Assembly (NCBI GenBank): GCA_017591395.1
Contig: WEDG01003239.1
Coordinates: forward strand, 1-64,000
Direction: 5' to 3'
Length of the DNA stretch: 64,000 nucleotides
Source: Schistocephalus solidus
Taxonomy: Eukaryota; Platyhelminthes; Cestoda; Diphyllobothriidea; Diphyllobothriidae
The position numbers were made by a program, and so were the translations under genes. The notes beneath the pieces are model-generated. The model made no database searches. It was given only the letters and a program-made list of their open reading frames with translations, and had not been told where the DNA came from. Positions 48,728 through 61,600 of the stretch are shown here, piece after piece (within the stretch, counting starts at the first letter, position 1; the number at the start of each line of letters is the position of its first letter).

Positions 48728-48857
48728 ACCATTTTAAAACGACGGGCATTCATTCTTCTGATCAACCCTGTAGTGCCTTCGGATAGTGGATCCTATCGCT
48801 GCACAGTGGTAGTCAATGGAAAAACGCACTCAAAGGAAATTGAACTGAACGTACTTG
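48728..48857 (+). CDS. Ig-superfamily gene, exon encoding end of Ig1
   Basis: 130 nt between TTTTAG and a G|GTATGT donor, phase 0 in and phase 1 out. It reads TILKRRAFILLINPVVPSDS, GSYRCTVVVNGKTHSKEIEL and NVL. DSGSYRC is the textbook D-x-G-x-Y-x-C of Ig strand F, FILLIN is strand E and KEIELNVL is strand G. The split codon G|TT makes Val with the following exon, giving NVL-VPPKIV, the usual Ig1-Ig2 linker of Lachesin/IgLON-type proteins. This is the strongest single exon call in the window. Confidence 0.9.
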
Positions 48858-51800
48858 GTATGTTAAATAAATACAGCTAGAGTAGGAAACGTCGTCAGAA
48901 ACTGTTTACACTCTAATTCAGCTGAAAAATATACTTTAAAGTGTACTGCTGCTTTTGTTTTCCATATTTCGTAATAAAAACTGTTTAGCAATTAGGACAA
49001 ACTGAGAGATTCAGAACTTATCTCATGCAAGAAAGCCTGAAAAATCAAAATGATCCGCATTGATGCCGAGTTCACAAATGATGATCCATATACACCACTT
49101 AGACTGCACTAGGCAGGGGAACTATAAATATTAATGCTTATAAATTTTGAAATCAAATTTTGATATTTTCCAACGTTGCAACACATTTCAAGGGTTAAAG
49201 ATAAGAAGAAGGCGCAAAAACTGTTGTTTGCAGTGAATTTTTGACAAAAATATAGACTTCACACTCTAGATGAAAAAACAAAATCTTCCATCGACTACAT
49301 TTCCGGTGGTGTTATTTATGAATTTCGTTGATGCACCTATTCGTAGGAGATTGAAATCCGATCGTATGGAAAAGATGTTATTTGAGTCTCCTTCTTTTCA
49401 AATCGATCCGGAAACTAGCCATTTTGCGTCTCTTGAAGCACCACCTATTATCCTTGACGTCAGAGACCTAATTTGCATTTTAAATTGATCAATAATCGTA
49501 AATTCGATTTCAAGTGTAAAAGTAGAAGCCTGTTTTTGGAGGATTGCTATTCAACACTTCAAATTACCTTTCGCTGGTTAAAGTGTTTCTTAAAATGAAA
49601 ACCACCAAGTCAGTTCTCTGTCTTCAAAACATCTTTTTGTCTTAATTGCTTTGTCTATGTTGGTTGTCTTTGTTCCTTTATAAAGAAAAGATGAATGGGT
49701 TATTTCGGTACATTCAACGACTAATCATCTACTTTGGTTGCTAAGTCTGTCGTGTTTTATTTTGCTATTAATGAAAAGTGTTGATAGAAAGAGTAGGGGT
49801 GCAGAACATTGATGTCCCGATGCTTAATAACTTTATGCTGTGCCTACTAAATGCCTCATAAAACGAGTTAGGCGTTATCACGTCTTTGGAATACTCCAGG
49901 CTCTAGCAGTCCACCCAGGAGGTAGATAGCGAGGGAGCAACTTTATCAGCGGACAAACTGCCCGCCATATGTTGCCTTTCTGAACAGTATTGCTCTCTGT
50001 CTGCATCATTAGGTGTCTACAAGTTGACATTATCGCGATTTGGTGGTCAGCCTTCAAATTTGGAAGAAGCCGCTAGGATAACCATGCGAATGTACAAAAA
50101 GCAGAGCGTTTATTTTTAACAATATCTGTAGTTCGCAGATTGGCCTGAGCTGCGCTTACAGCACAAATTATCCATATATTCTTTGGTTCAACCGAGTACT
50201 AGCCCTTCCAACGCAAACGTGATGCCCATTTTGGGGCATTTGAGTGGCATTTGTTGAAGGAACGCCGCATCCCTCGTCAGAAAATACACCTAATTAGCGG
50301 CTTTTCGCCTGTTCTGTATGCTGTACATTCCAGAGGCAACTAAGTGCACTCCATTGAACAATTTACTGGTGTGTAGAAATGAAACATAACGCAAAGCAGT
50401 GCTAAAAATGCTTTCTACTTAATAGTCTCTCAGGGAACTATCTTTTGTTTCTCCGGAGAGGCGCTTTCAAATACACTTGTCATACTAGAAGTTTAGGCTT
50501 CATCCTCTCTTACCGAAGATATCATAACAAGGATTATATGCGTTTGATCTAACACATAGGTTTTGCAGCTTAACTATTTCTTCAGTTAGAGTAAGGCTTA
50601 TTAAATCGTCGGTAACCTCCTGTAGCAGATATAAGTTCACTATAGCTACAGGCAATTCTTTAATATTCAAACAAATCACTCAGAATAAAAATGTTCTAAC
50701 TTCAGTGGAGAAATTCGGGTAACGCCGATTAACTAGGAAGTATGAAACATATTCGTGCAGGAGCTCCAGGGTAGAGTAAACTGGTGACAGTACTGGTAGA
50801 CTGAGGATTAATTTACAGCGCCTGTGCAGGAGAATGTAAGTTGGGGCTTCACTCTAGATTGTTTATTTCGGATAGAAGTCCGCCTTTCAGAAAATGTCTA
50901 TTTATCCTCTTCACACCTGCACGGTAATATACCTCAACGCAGCATAGCGAAAAGAACAAAATAGATCAAAACAACCAGTTGTAGGTTTAATGAGGGGCAG
51001 TTGTCTTAGAGAGTCTGGAACTGTCAGATAACAGGCAGGAAAGATTCCGATTCCAGGGGCAGAAATGAGTGTAGGCGGTGTATTTTAGCTGTAAGTTGGC
51101 GTTATGTAATACCAGTAGGGATATGTGGGACTCAGCATGGTTTAGAAGAAACTGGAGGGCTTGACTGAGTGCCTTCGGTCAGCACACTTTAGGGTTGGTT
51201 AAAAATTATGTTTGCTTCCTCTGCTATCAATATTATCTGCTGATGTAGGAAGTTCGAATGTCTCGACGGTAACTTGTGAATGACTGCAACTGATTTACTG
51301 ACAACCAGCGAGGGTTCTGTGTAAGGCAGGTTAGCCGTAAGTGCCGAACTTCCCGATGCCCTGATGTACCTAATCCGGATGTGAAGAACACGTTGGTTTG
51401 GGTAGTCGCCGAGCCAAACGAGCAATTTGACCTGCTCCACAGGGGAAGGTTAAGTAAATAAACAAGGGTAAATTCTAAGAGGATTGCATTCCCTTGCCTT
51501 CAAGAAATGAGTGAAATGTTTAAGAAAAATAATAAATATGCACGCAATAGCAGGCTAGACGGTCAGAGGACCGAGAATTTGGAAATAGCAATGAGTAAAT
51601 ATCTCCTTCCTTATAGATTTCGGCTACTTTCGCACACAATAGTTTACAGGAAGGGACTTTTTTCCACTAAGGTATCAACAGAGCATATTTACTAAGCAAG
51701 ACTGGCTTAAAAGTGAACTGAGCCATTTTTAATGCAGCAAGTTTTGTATTTCTTTGTCTTAATTTTTTTGTGAAATATAATTTTTCATGAACTGCTTCAC

Positions 51801-54707
51801 TAGAGAGTATCACTAAATACGATGAGCAGAAATAGAAACTACAACATATTCTCTTCTGCCAGGACAAGCTTTACCGTTGAATTAAATTGATTTGATTTAT
51901 ATTAGAGGATGCCCTCCCAAGGCTCCTAACAACTAACATGTTCTCATCATGCAGAGTGTAAGAATCGATGTCCTCTTTAAACAAAAGAGAATTATTTTTA
52001 TGCAGTTTCTGCATGAAAGCGCTCAGTGGTAGGGGTTTAAGGTGGGAGTTTGTCATAACGCCGTTAATCTGACAGTAAAATTGACGATAACGTCTGATCT
52101 GAACATTCAGTTTGCATGGTAATCCCACCTGTTTTTAATTTAATTAAATATGCCAATGGGAAAATAATATGAACTGTCCTTTAAAAGCATAATGGATGAT
52201 TGCCAGCGAAGAAAGACGAGACAGCTAGGAAGCACCTCGTGTTAACTTAAGAGATGCATTTTTCGTGGATGTGATGAAAGTAGAGCTATCTTGGAAGCCG
52301 TTTGGTGTCATTTTGCATGCAATTGCCTTAAGCTGTTCCATAAATTACTATTCATCTTAATGATTGCATGATTTGTATATGCCAATTTTTGACTGCAAAG
52401 AAAATTCGGCTTTTTAACTCTTCAGGAAACTATAATGACCAGACTACTAACGTCGGTTGGCTAAAGAGAGTAGAACTCCTGCTTCTGATGGCATGTCGTA
52501 AATTGGACTTCAAATCTACGTTTGCCTGACTTTTCGTAACTTACACATAAGCTAAAATTAAAGCAACCTCTTTAAACCTACTAGACTTTCTTCCTAAGGA
52601 TGGGCCTGGAACCACTGTTGGTGTTACTGAATAGCACTTCATAATGTCGACATAGTTGGTAATGCGCTTCCACGATGTATCCGATTGTCAGTGAGCTTAT
52701 TGTAAGGAACTGTCCGCAGAAATTCAAAAAAAGTAGCAATGGGGTCCTTGGTGGCCACTGCCGTTAGAGATACTGTGAATTGCATCTAGCACTAAAGGTT
52801 TATAATCTAAAATTTTGTGTCTGACCTGTTTGGCCTTGTGTTGGAAAACGGATACGTTTGACAAGGGATTGCAGTTAATTTAATAACTGTCTTTAAGTAA
52901 ATGTTGTGAAATTTTATGCGAACAACTTTAGCACCTGAGGAGAAGTTGTCTGTTCTTTATTATGTGCAGCGGCATCGATGTTATTCGGTTCCGTTTGTGG
53001 TGCTGATCTCAACACAGCTGTAAAGTTATTCTCATTTTTTCAGTGCACTAGTCGAATACCAACAGTGGGTGTAAACAGATTACGATTTAAAACATTGGAA
53101 CTTCTATTGACACTTTCTGGTTGGTTCTCAACTGGTCTCCTCGGTGTTTCACTCGGAGGACATGACCTACTACCCACCAACGCATTGCCCGAAATAGTTT
53201 TTGAATAAAAGCCGATAGATAATTTTTAGAATTTACAAAGGGATTCAGGAAGGAATTCGATGGCTGAAACGCGATTCATATTCACGTACTGTTTTGGCTC
53301 AACTTTCGAGCACGTTACAACAGACAAAATCAAACACAAGTAACGCAAATCAAAAGAACTGCTGCTTTTATTGGGATGCCATTGCCATAAAACTACGTCC
53401 TCTCTAGTAAAACCGGCAGATTTCGCATTCACTACAGGCGCAAGCATCTGACTCGGTGATGATTTGGTCGTTGGCCTCGGAGAAAATGGGGCGATAATGC
53501 AAATTCTCAGGACGCGATCCCTTGGGAAAAATCTGGCCGCATTTCCACTTTTATCGAGGCCGGATTTCCTGTGCGAGATAATATCCATTTAAGGTTATAA
53601 GTGCGCGTGCTACTGGTTTTCAACCTACTATCTATAATGAAACACAGTGGTTTCTCTCCTCCATGTTACTGATGAGACTGTTCTGGTGGGGTAGTTATTT
53701 TTACCAGAGGATGCTAGGGAACGCAGCTTCCCATATGAACAACGAACAGTCAAATTAACGAGCAGTATCCACCAACACCATTTATTAATGCCGGTTATTA
53801 ACGAGGTGAATGGAGACAACCAAAATATGATCTCGCTATTTCTGACCCCTGGCGATTAAGTTGGAGGCTGCTGGCTTTATTAGGTGTATGGTTGTAACAG
53901 CTGAACCATATAAATACTGCATGGCGTGCTTCTGCTATCCTTACTTGCTGTTTTTTCTGAAGATGGGCTTGGAGTCGAATACGCAATATCGGCCGAAGAA
54001 ATTTCTTTTTAGTGCAAGTGCTATTCCTTTGGTTAATGTGATTTACTTTTTCTTTATGTTAAGGACATCGCTTGCATATTTATTATGCACATCCATTTAT
54101 TTATAGCTTGATGTGTAGAATTGATATTTGTGTCACCTGACTTGAAAATAACGTAGGCGTGTGCGTTTTAACCTTAAAAATGTGTTGCCTCATTTATTCA
54201 TTAGACTTTTCATTTTAGTCTTAGAAGAAATAAAGTGGAAGTTTTATTACTTTCCTTTGCTAGAAGTTTTTAAGATTTTCATTTTGCCTGTACAAATTGC
54301 CTGACATTTCCAATGAGGCAAGAAAACTTAAAAACACCTTTTGTGAACTGCATTTTCCTTCTCAGTTATTGCCATACCACCAGAAATGCTTCATTATGTG
54401 TCACATTCAAACATAAAGTACTTTGATACTGGAAATTAAAGCATTTAAACAGCAATGGTTACTTGCGTAACGTATTCGTAGCTTGCATGCTAGCATAGTT
54501 TTACATAAAGGTTTTCCCCAGTGAAACCTCAGCTCTTTTGTACCACGTAATAATTTTAACTTTTCGAACAATTCAGAAACGTTGCTTTAAACTTGCAACA
54601 TGCATTTATAAAGGTCAGATATGCATTTTGTCACTACCTTAAACAACTTTACCCATAAAAACAATTTCTTGCACTACAGAACAATGTTTTCTATCTTGTT
54701 ATTTCAG
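48858..54707 (+). other. Intron of the Ig gene (5.9 kb)
   Basis: From GTATGT to CTTGTTATTTCAG. AT-rich, with short ORFs on both strands. The longest (53226-53588, minus, 120 codons) has no recognisable domain. The 51.2-51.45 kb patch is somewhat GC-richer and may be a dispersed repeat. No other exon recognised. Confidence 0.6.
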
Positions 54708-54905
54708 TTCCACCAAAAATAGTTAAAGCACCAGCTTCAACTCTAAAGCTGGTAGAAGGTGATACACTGCAGCTCTCTTGTGTAGCGGAGGGCAACCCGC
54801 GACCAACTGTGACCTGGTTAATTCAACCCTTCAACCGAAATCTGCTGCCGTTTATTGGCAGAGCCATGTTTCCTGCACGACGTGTGCTAGAGCAGCTCCA
54901 CCTAA
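54708..54905 (+). CDS. Ig-superfamily gene, exon encoding first half of Ig2
   Basis: 198 nt, phase 1 to phase 1, between TTATTTCAG and A|GTAAGC. It reads VPPKIVKAPASTLKLVEGDT, LQLSCVAEGNPRPTVTWLIQ, and ends in a strand E-like RRVLEQLHL. Landmarks of a C2/I-type Ig domain are all in place: VPPKI start, EGDTLQLSC with the first cysteine, G-NPRPTVTW with the core Trp. The second half of this domain, which should carry D-x-G-x-Y-x-C, was not found before the next exon. An ORF continuing past the donor to 55036 is intron read-through. Confidence 0.9.
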
Positions 54906-57900
54906 GTAAGCCTCGCAAGGAAAAAAACATCCATCAGTTAGAGGCAGTTGTTTATTGCGATATTTATGTATATACTGTTATTTGGTCTTGTGTTTACAAA
55001 CAGCGCGCTCCGAAAACTCCTTATTTTTCTTCCTAGACCTGAGTAAGTGGTAGTGTTAAACAGAAGACATTTAAAGCGAACTCACGTTTAAAGACGAGAC
55101 GAGTAAATATAAACTGTTAGTTTCTTAACCCCGCCCACATTTGTTAATGAACGTCTGTTATTAGTTGCTTAACCGTTTTGTAGCCTTGTAGGCAGGTACA
55201 GGTTTGTGTGATCCAACCTCGGACGTTGCTGGGTTTTGGAGGGCCAAGATGCCAGTCTGTGCGCATTCTCCTGTAAGAAAGTGTTGGAGCACATTTGGTG
55301 ATGACTGTGAAATGGAAAGACAGCGATGAAACATCGGCTCGAGGGTGCTACTGGCGTAGCAGTTGTGTCTCGCCTGTTACCTGACTGCACAATATTCGGC
55401 TATGCCTAGATAAAGGAAACGTGAATGGTTCAAAAGCAGCTTTCAGTCGTGTTTTTCAGTTTTGACTGACCTACCTTAGATCCAAATGCAATTGCAAGAG
55501 CCCTGCAGTTTTGGGACCTATTTTGCCTAGCAACTAAAGATCCCCTACTGGGAACGACATAGACACAGATGGGCATTTTAGCGCTTCTTCTGACTATCGT
55601 AGGGAAAACCGTATGCTACAATGTATTCGCTCTGATCCTCGGGTGAGAATCTCCTCTCATGGGTGTTTAAATGACCACTCTGCGGTGGTGATCGGGACAT
55701 CACCAACGTTGGCGACCGCATTGTGATGCAGACTGCTTGTGAATCGTATGGCTCTACGGCAGTCAGTCCCTGCCAAAGGGGACGGCTGGATATCATCTAC
55801 CTTAAAAAGTACCGGGGTTTTAATGAAGTGCTTCCATAACAATACGACTTCTGTTAACTGTGATGACAAATTATTTTTGTTATTTGGAGGCCGGAAAACA
55901 AGAAATACTCTGAAATCGGCAGAAGAAGCTTCAAAGGCAAGATGGAGGCATTTCTGGCTTCATCTTTCCTTACGGAAGTTTGGTTCTTTAAAAAATTCAA
56001 AAAGGCCGTAATTACAACCTATTTGTAAGCTTTTATTGCTGTGGCTTAGTGATATCGAATAGTGATTTAGATGTAAGCTAATTAGGAGTTTCTCTATGCA
56101 TAACCATGATGTGTAAATGAATTTGCTTCCACCAAGACATATTTTTCATGTTAAATTAATTGCTGCTTCTTAGTTTTTCACTGATTTTTGTATGCTTTTT
56201 CTTTGAGATAGGTTTGCCGAAACGATTTTCTTTGGCTTTTTCGAAACGAAAAATACATATCCACTCTCAATGCAGACTTTCCAGAAGAGGTTTTTGCTGC
56301 ACATTCTTTGTCCTCTGCTCTGAGCTTTACTCAATACCGTTGCTTATACTTTGATATCTGATAAGAGTTTTGAAATCGACTGTGTTTCTAGCCTTTATCG
56401 AGATGAATGGGTACCTGCAGGTCTCTCATCTGGACAGAAAACTCAGTGGCCTTCTGGCATGTCAAGCAGTAAAATGGAGTAGAGCCGCGAGCAGTTAGAG
56501 AAATGGTACTGGATGTAAGATGTACGTTATTACATATTTTATGTGAATTTGTAGTAAAGCAGTGATATGACTTCTTTTTCAATGCACCTTAACGGAAAAG
56601 CTTACCACTTGGGATCGCAGCAGTGTGCGTTACTGAGATTGAAAATTAAATAATAAGCATGGTTCCTGTGTGTTTTTGTTGGTAGTATTTATTATTTATT
56701 TATTTGGTATTTTACTCAGAAGAAAACTTGATGATGCAAATTATTTTCCTCCTATGGCTGACTAATATCAGTCAAACAGTTAACCGCCATCAAAACAGAT
56801 TAAAGGACACTTTTGCTTGTATTCCCGGATGTTACAGTGACTCCGTACAACAAATATGAGCTGTTATTTTTATCGAATGTTTACATACCTTCTAGAATAC
56901 AGAAAAGGTTAACAATTTTATATATCCCCGTAAGGCAGCATTCTTACAACTTTGACTAGTTGTTCACTTGGAACTAAAGATCTAGTGTAAACGACTTAAA
57001 GGTTGGAAATGAACGTATGTTTTCTTTCATGCAGCCGAAGATTATGCTAAAGGCATTATATTGCAAACTGAAGAAGTTTAGTTTAATGTTGAACGTCAAC
57101 AGCAGAATGTGAATGAATTCTGGGACAGATTTGTAAGTGATTGCATGCTTAGCATAAAAACAGCACAGTTGCTGTGAAATCTGATTCACCTTTAGCCTAT
57201 TTTTAGATTTAAAATTTTGAAGGTATCCTCCAGAGAAGATGAAGTTTATTCTTTAAAAAATATAAATATTCTGTAAAATGTCGTTTTGAAATTATATGCG
57301 ATCAATAAAAAACATTTTTATGGTTTACCTTCACATGAAATATTGAGAAGTTTTCTTGCAACGAAAATGCAACTATTGTTATAAAAAAATTTAACATATC
57401 CTGATGTGAGTATTAAGAATCGATGATCAAGGGCGTTTTGATAGGCGATCAAAATACAATGCGTTAAGCAGGATAACAATAGATTGGCAACACTTCGCTT
57501 ATGTCAGTAGGCATAGTAGTAATTTACGCTCAAACGTTTAATGATAATAAGAAATAAATTATAAAAACATATTAGAAAATTGGAATCGATGTATGCCGGC
57601 TACGCTAACCAATGACTTCGAAGGAGGAGGAACTTAGTGTTATTAATTGTTAAGGCAGAAATTTAAAAAGGGAGTTTGGTTATACCTTTTTACTCATTGG
57701 TCTTTATAACTAAGCGAAACTTTTTAAATCTTTATTTGAGTGTGGTTTTGAAAATGAAAAATATATTAAGCTACTTGAACCCTCCATTATCATTTAGAAA
57801 TTCGTATTTTCAAGCAATAATAAACCGTCATGGTGTTAGTTTTCCTTCAAACTGTGAACGAGTTCCCGCCAGTCATATTGCTGTACCTATACAATATTAT

Positions 57901-58491
57901 GATGACGTTTTCATATATTTTGCCTTTTAATTGAAGCAGCACCTCATACATGATTTATTGTTTCTTTTTATATTTATCTTGCAAAATACTGGATAATTAC
58001 CTTTGTAGTCCAGAGAACGTATGGCAGCTTACCTCCAACGAACTGGCAAAACGTTCCAAAAGATAATAATATACTCATGATTTAGGCAGTTATTTAACTT
58101 ATAAGTAATTTAGGGTTTCATGTTTGAAGAAGAAGAATGTTGCTCATGAATTTCAAATTTTTTTAAACTCCTCAAATAGGTGAAATATTGCATATGGGCT
58201 CAACCTATTTTTTTTCTGGGAATACGCATATAGCGAATATCTCGATTTTCTGATTAACTCTTAGCCAACATAATATACAATTTCATAACATTTTGGGTCG
58301 AATTGTCTTAAACGCTGCACGTATTTGTATCATCAGGTGTTGACCTTTTGGGTTTTTTAAGTTAGAGGGCAGAATTCCTTAATTCCGTTAATTTTTTGAT
58401 TTGTTAAGAAAATTCGATTTTGTTTTCTCATTCTGATCAAAATATTAACATGCGAAAATGAAGGAGTTTGTCTCTATTTTCTTTCCTTAAG
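54906..58491 (+). other. Intron region of the Ig gene (3.6 kb), expected to hold a missed Ig2 exon
   Basis: From GTAAGC to TTTTCTTTCCTTAAG. The patches near 55.2-55.4 and 55.6-56.0 kb are GC-richer than their surroundings, and the second has overlapping ORFs on both strands, so dispersed repeats are likely. I looked for a Y-x-C or F-x-C codon pattern with an upstream D-x-G on the plus strand. The nearest candidates (QYRC near 56335 and DTFAC near 56815) lack the rest of the motif. Confidence 0.55.
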
Positions 58492-58676
58492 TTCCGCCTG
58501 AGATCGAAATGTTGAATCCACTGATCAAGCAGTCATTTACCCGAGATACTGTTCTACAGTGTACAGCAAACGCAACCCATTAGGCAATATAGTTTGGAGT
58601 TTCGGTGTGAACAGGCAGCGGATCAACGCTTCTACCTGTAGCATTTTGACAGACAAGAAGGAAAAATACTGCTTAA
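58492..58676 (+). CDS. Ig-superfamily gene, exon encoding first half of Ig3, with an apparent 1-base deletion
   Basis: 185 nt between CTTTCCTTAAG and A|GTAAGT. Frame one reads VPPEIEMLNPLIKQSFTRDT, VLQCTANATH, then stops at 58581. From about 58574 a second frame reads NPLGNIVWSFGVNRQRINAS and continues to EKYCL at the donor. Both halves fit one Ig domain: first cysteine in LQC, core Trp in IVWSF. NAS is a possible N-glycosylation site. With phase-1 ends the exon should be 186 nt, so one base is missing between about 58563 and 58574. Sequencing or assembly error, or a truly broken allele or gene, are the options. The linker VPPEIE parallels Ig3 of Lachesin-type proteins. Confidence 0.8.
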
Positions 58677-61600
58677 GTAAGTCGATTATTGACCGTATCC
58701 TGCCATTGAGCGCACCTTAATTTCCTATTTTAAACTCTTAGATAATGATACAGTTTTATAAAGGATGCGTTCAATTTTAATTGTCTTTTAGCAGATTCAA
58801 AATATTAGCGTAAAAATGTATATAATTAATTTGTTTATTGTGTCAGTTTTGAATAAAACTTCAAAACACATTTTACTGTCTTAGTGTAAGAGCCTTATTT
58901 GAAAACTTTCCCGGACATTTGTCATAGTTTAGGTTCCACCGGTCTGGGCCACAAAAACACTCATTAATGACGAAGGTGTTTTCAAAGATATATTTTTCAG
59001 AGGTAAATATTCTAGTAGTCTATTACCTTAGCATCCAGTTCAACTGGGTATTGTGAAAAAGTGCAAAAGCAGAACATTATAAGGTGTTAACCTTTTGGTT
59101 AGATGCTCAAAACCAACACCGGAATATCAATCTCAGCAATGACGAAAGTAAACTGAAGGGAAATTTTTTAAACTTTAACTTAAATCGTCTGCGCGCGTAG
59201 ATGGCGCATAATATTTGACATATGAATAGAACACATGAGGCTCATAATTATTCAGCCTATTTTTAGGTTTTTGAGGCTACCGATACTGTGGGTAAGCAGT
59301 TACCTGTTGACCATGTCCTGCGTAGGCGTTATTAATGTTTGGTAGTCTTCCACACCCGTTATGGTGGGTTTTTTATACAGAGAAAGGAAAGAAATACGCT
59401 TTATTCTGAAAGTACATTCAACATTTTCAGTAAAACATGGCATTATCTACTGAGGTCGTAAGATACATTAAGAATACAATAGAAGCAAAAGGTTAAAAAT
59501 GGAAATCAATTTGGGTGACAGTTCCAATCACAGTTTCTGTATTTCTGTTTATTTACATGTAAGTCAGTATGCTTGAAATGGCAATAAAGAATTCTGATAT
59601 ACCGATTTACAACAAGCGATAGTTTGGAATTCTCGGCTCATAAAACTTAGTGGTAATTAGGTCAGACGGAAGGCGATGGTGAACATAAGCAAGAATTTGA
59701 TAAAACAATTGCTTGATCACTGTGCAGTGTCGATGTATTATAGTTTCAACTAAAACAGCATCAAAAACACCAACAGTAAAAGAGAACATTCTGAGTATAC
59801 GTTTTAAAATCAATAAATCCTTTTTAAGCAAAGCTTGAAAAATCCTAGGAAAAAAATAGAGATTAAGGTGGAAAATAGGAGCATCTATACATCGGAAGAA
59901 AATGGATTTTGATATGTGACTAGAAACTAAACAACGTAGGTAATACATAATTTTACAAATTTTACTGAAAACAGTATCAATCTCAAGGGAGAAAAATTCG
60001 TCAAGGTGCCGGAAAGAGGATATATCATTGGACAGAAAGGTAAGGATTCAGGACTAGGAGAGTGTCGGCGTCAGAAAACAATGTGGACTGTTTTTTGATT
60101 GTTCAGAAGAATATCGTTTTTCAAAGACAATGCTTGGACGTAGTCAAAGACATCCTCCAGAAATTCAAGTTGTGTCTGAGTTTAAAGAGGATAACCAACA
60201 ACCATATAATCAGCATATTGAACTTACAAGCAGTGGTTTGCCGATCTCTAGTCATCAATGTGAAGGAAGGAGAGGTGAGGGGAAAAGATGGCACCTTGAA
60301 GAACTCCAAGGCTATTAGGAAGGACCATATATTTCCGCTTGTCGCATTGTACGAAGTGAGAAGGGTAATACAATAGTCTTCGAGCTAAGAAACAGCTACA
60401 CATGGATGTTCTGTTAAGGAGGAAAAGGCGTGGGATCGTACTGATACCGGAGGAGTAGCCAGAAATGCGCATACATACGCATGAAAACACTTATTTAAAT
60501 CTCTTAGAGCAGAATGGACCACAAAAGAAAATTGCAAGGGGTAAACAAATTTTGAGGAGAATGGTGCAATTATATCTAAGACAACATGTTCAGCTAGTTC
60601 CTGTAGAGCTTGAGAGCAGGTGATTGATTTAAAATAATTTTTACCATAATTAGTCGATTTGAGGTGTGTGTGAGTAATTCTTACTGAACGCCAAACGACA
60701 GTAATTTTAGACTCCACAAAAGGAAAATTTTATAAGGTGAACCAAACAGCGTTTGTCTGATAGCAGTAAGATTTGAGGGTAAATGGTGAGACAAAATTCG
60801 CCAAAGTAGCGGTTGAACCACGAAAATGTTAAAGGTACTTCTCCATGTTTCCCACTGACAGAAAAGAAAAGACACTTGATAGACACACAAAGTTGTATGA
60901 GGGTTCATTTGAGCCAAATGGAGCATGGATAAAATGCTCATTTAAAAAAGTCTCAAACAAAAATGACGTCTGCCATTTTGCTGCGTTGGCCAGTGAGATG
61001 CTGATGATTTCCTCAAAGTTCAGCAGAGGAACTGGGAAATGAAAACGTAGAAAACTAGGCAAAAACTGAATAACAAACAGTCTGGAAATCTTCCTTTTTT
61101 ATTAGGACAGTTACGTCGTTAAGACTTTTGCGTGAGTCTATTTTGAAGAAAGGTTTTTTATGCGTCTAAAACTGTTAGATAGTTAGAAACAAATCTGTCT
61201 TGGTCTAACCACAGTGGTTTTAAGAGTACAGCAAATATTAAAAATTTCCTTGAAAATGTTTTTCGGTAGCTGAAGCACGATTCGACGTTAGATTGTCTGA
61301 GTAAAGCGGGGATAGTGTAATATATGCAAATCTAATGCAAGCAAGTGTTCTGTGGGGACGTGTTACAAATCGTAATTTTCCTCTTAGGTTTCGTTAACAA
61401 TGCACGTGTAGAAGCAGAATAAATAACACAGAATGATCGGAACCTGACAACTGAGCTCTTTCTTTAGCAAAAAAACTGGAGTTTGAAAATGTTTGAAAAT
61501 GTGATCAAGAGTAGCATCAACGCGAGTATTGAAGAAACAAATATCGTAAAGCCCTAAAAGTATAAAAATGCCTAGAGTTACACGGTTAAAATTGCCACAT

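Noticed and set aside
53226..53588. 120-codon minus-strand ORF in an Ig intron as a nested gene
   Set aside because: No recognisable domain, a chance-like composition and no supporting splice sites or neighbours.
54809..55036. 75-codon ORF as a stand-alone gene
   Set aside because: It starts inside the Ig2 exon and reads through the GTAAGC donor into intron sequence.
56160..56354. QYRC reading as the missing second half of Ig2
   Set aside because: Upstream residues lack D-x-G and strand E, there is a stop a few codons later, and no matching donor in phase 1 was found.
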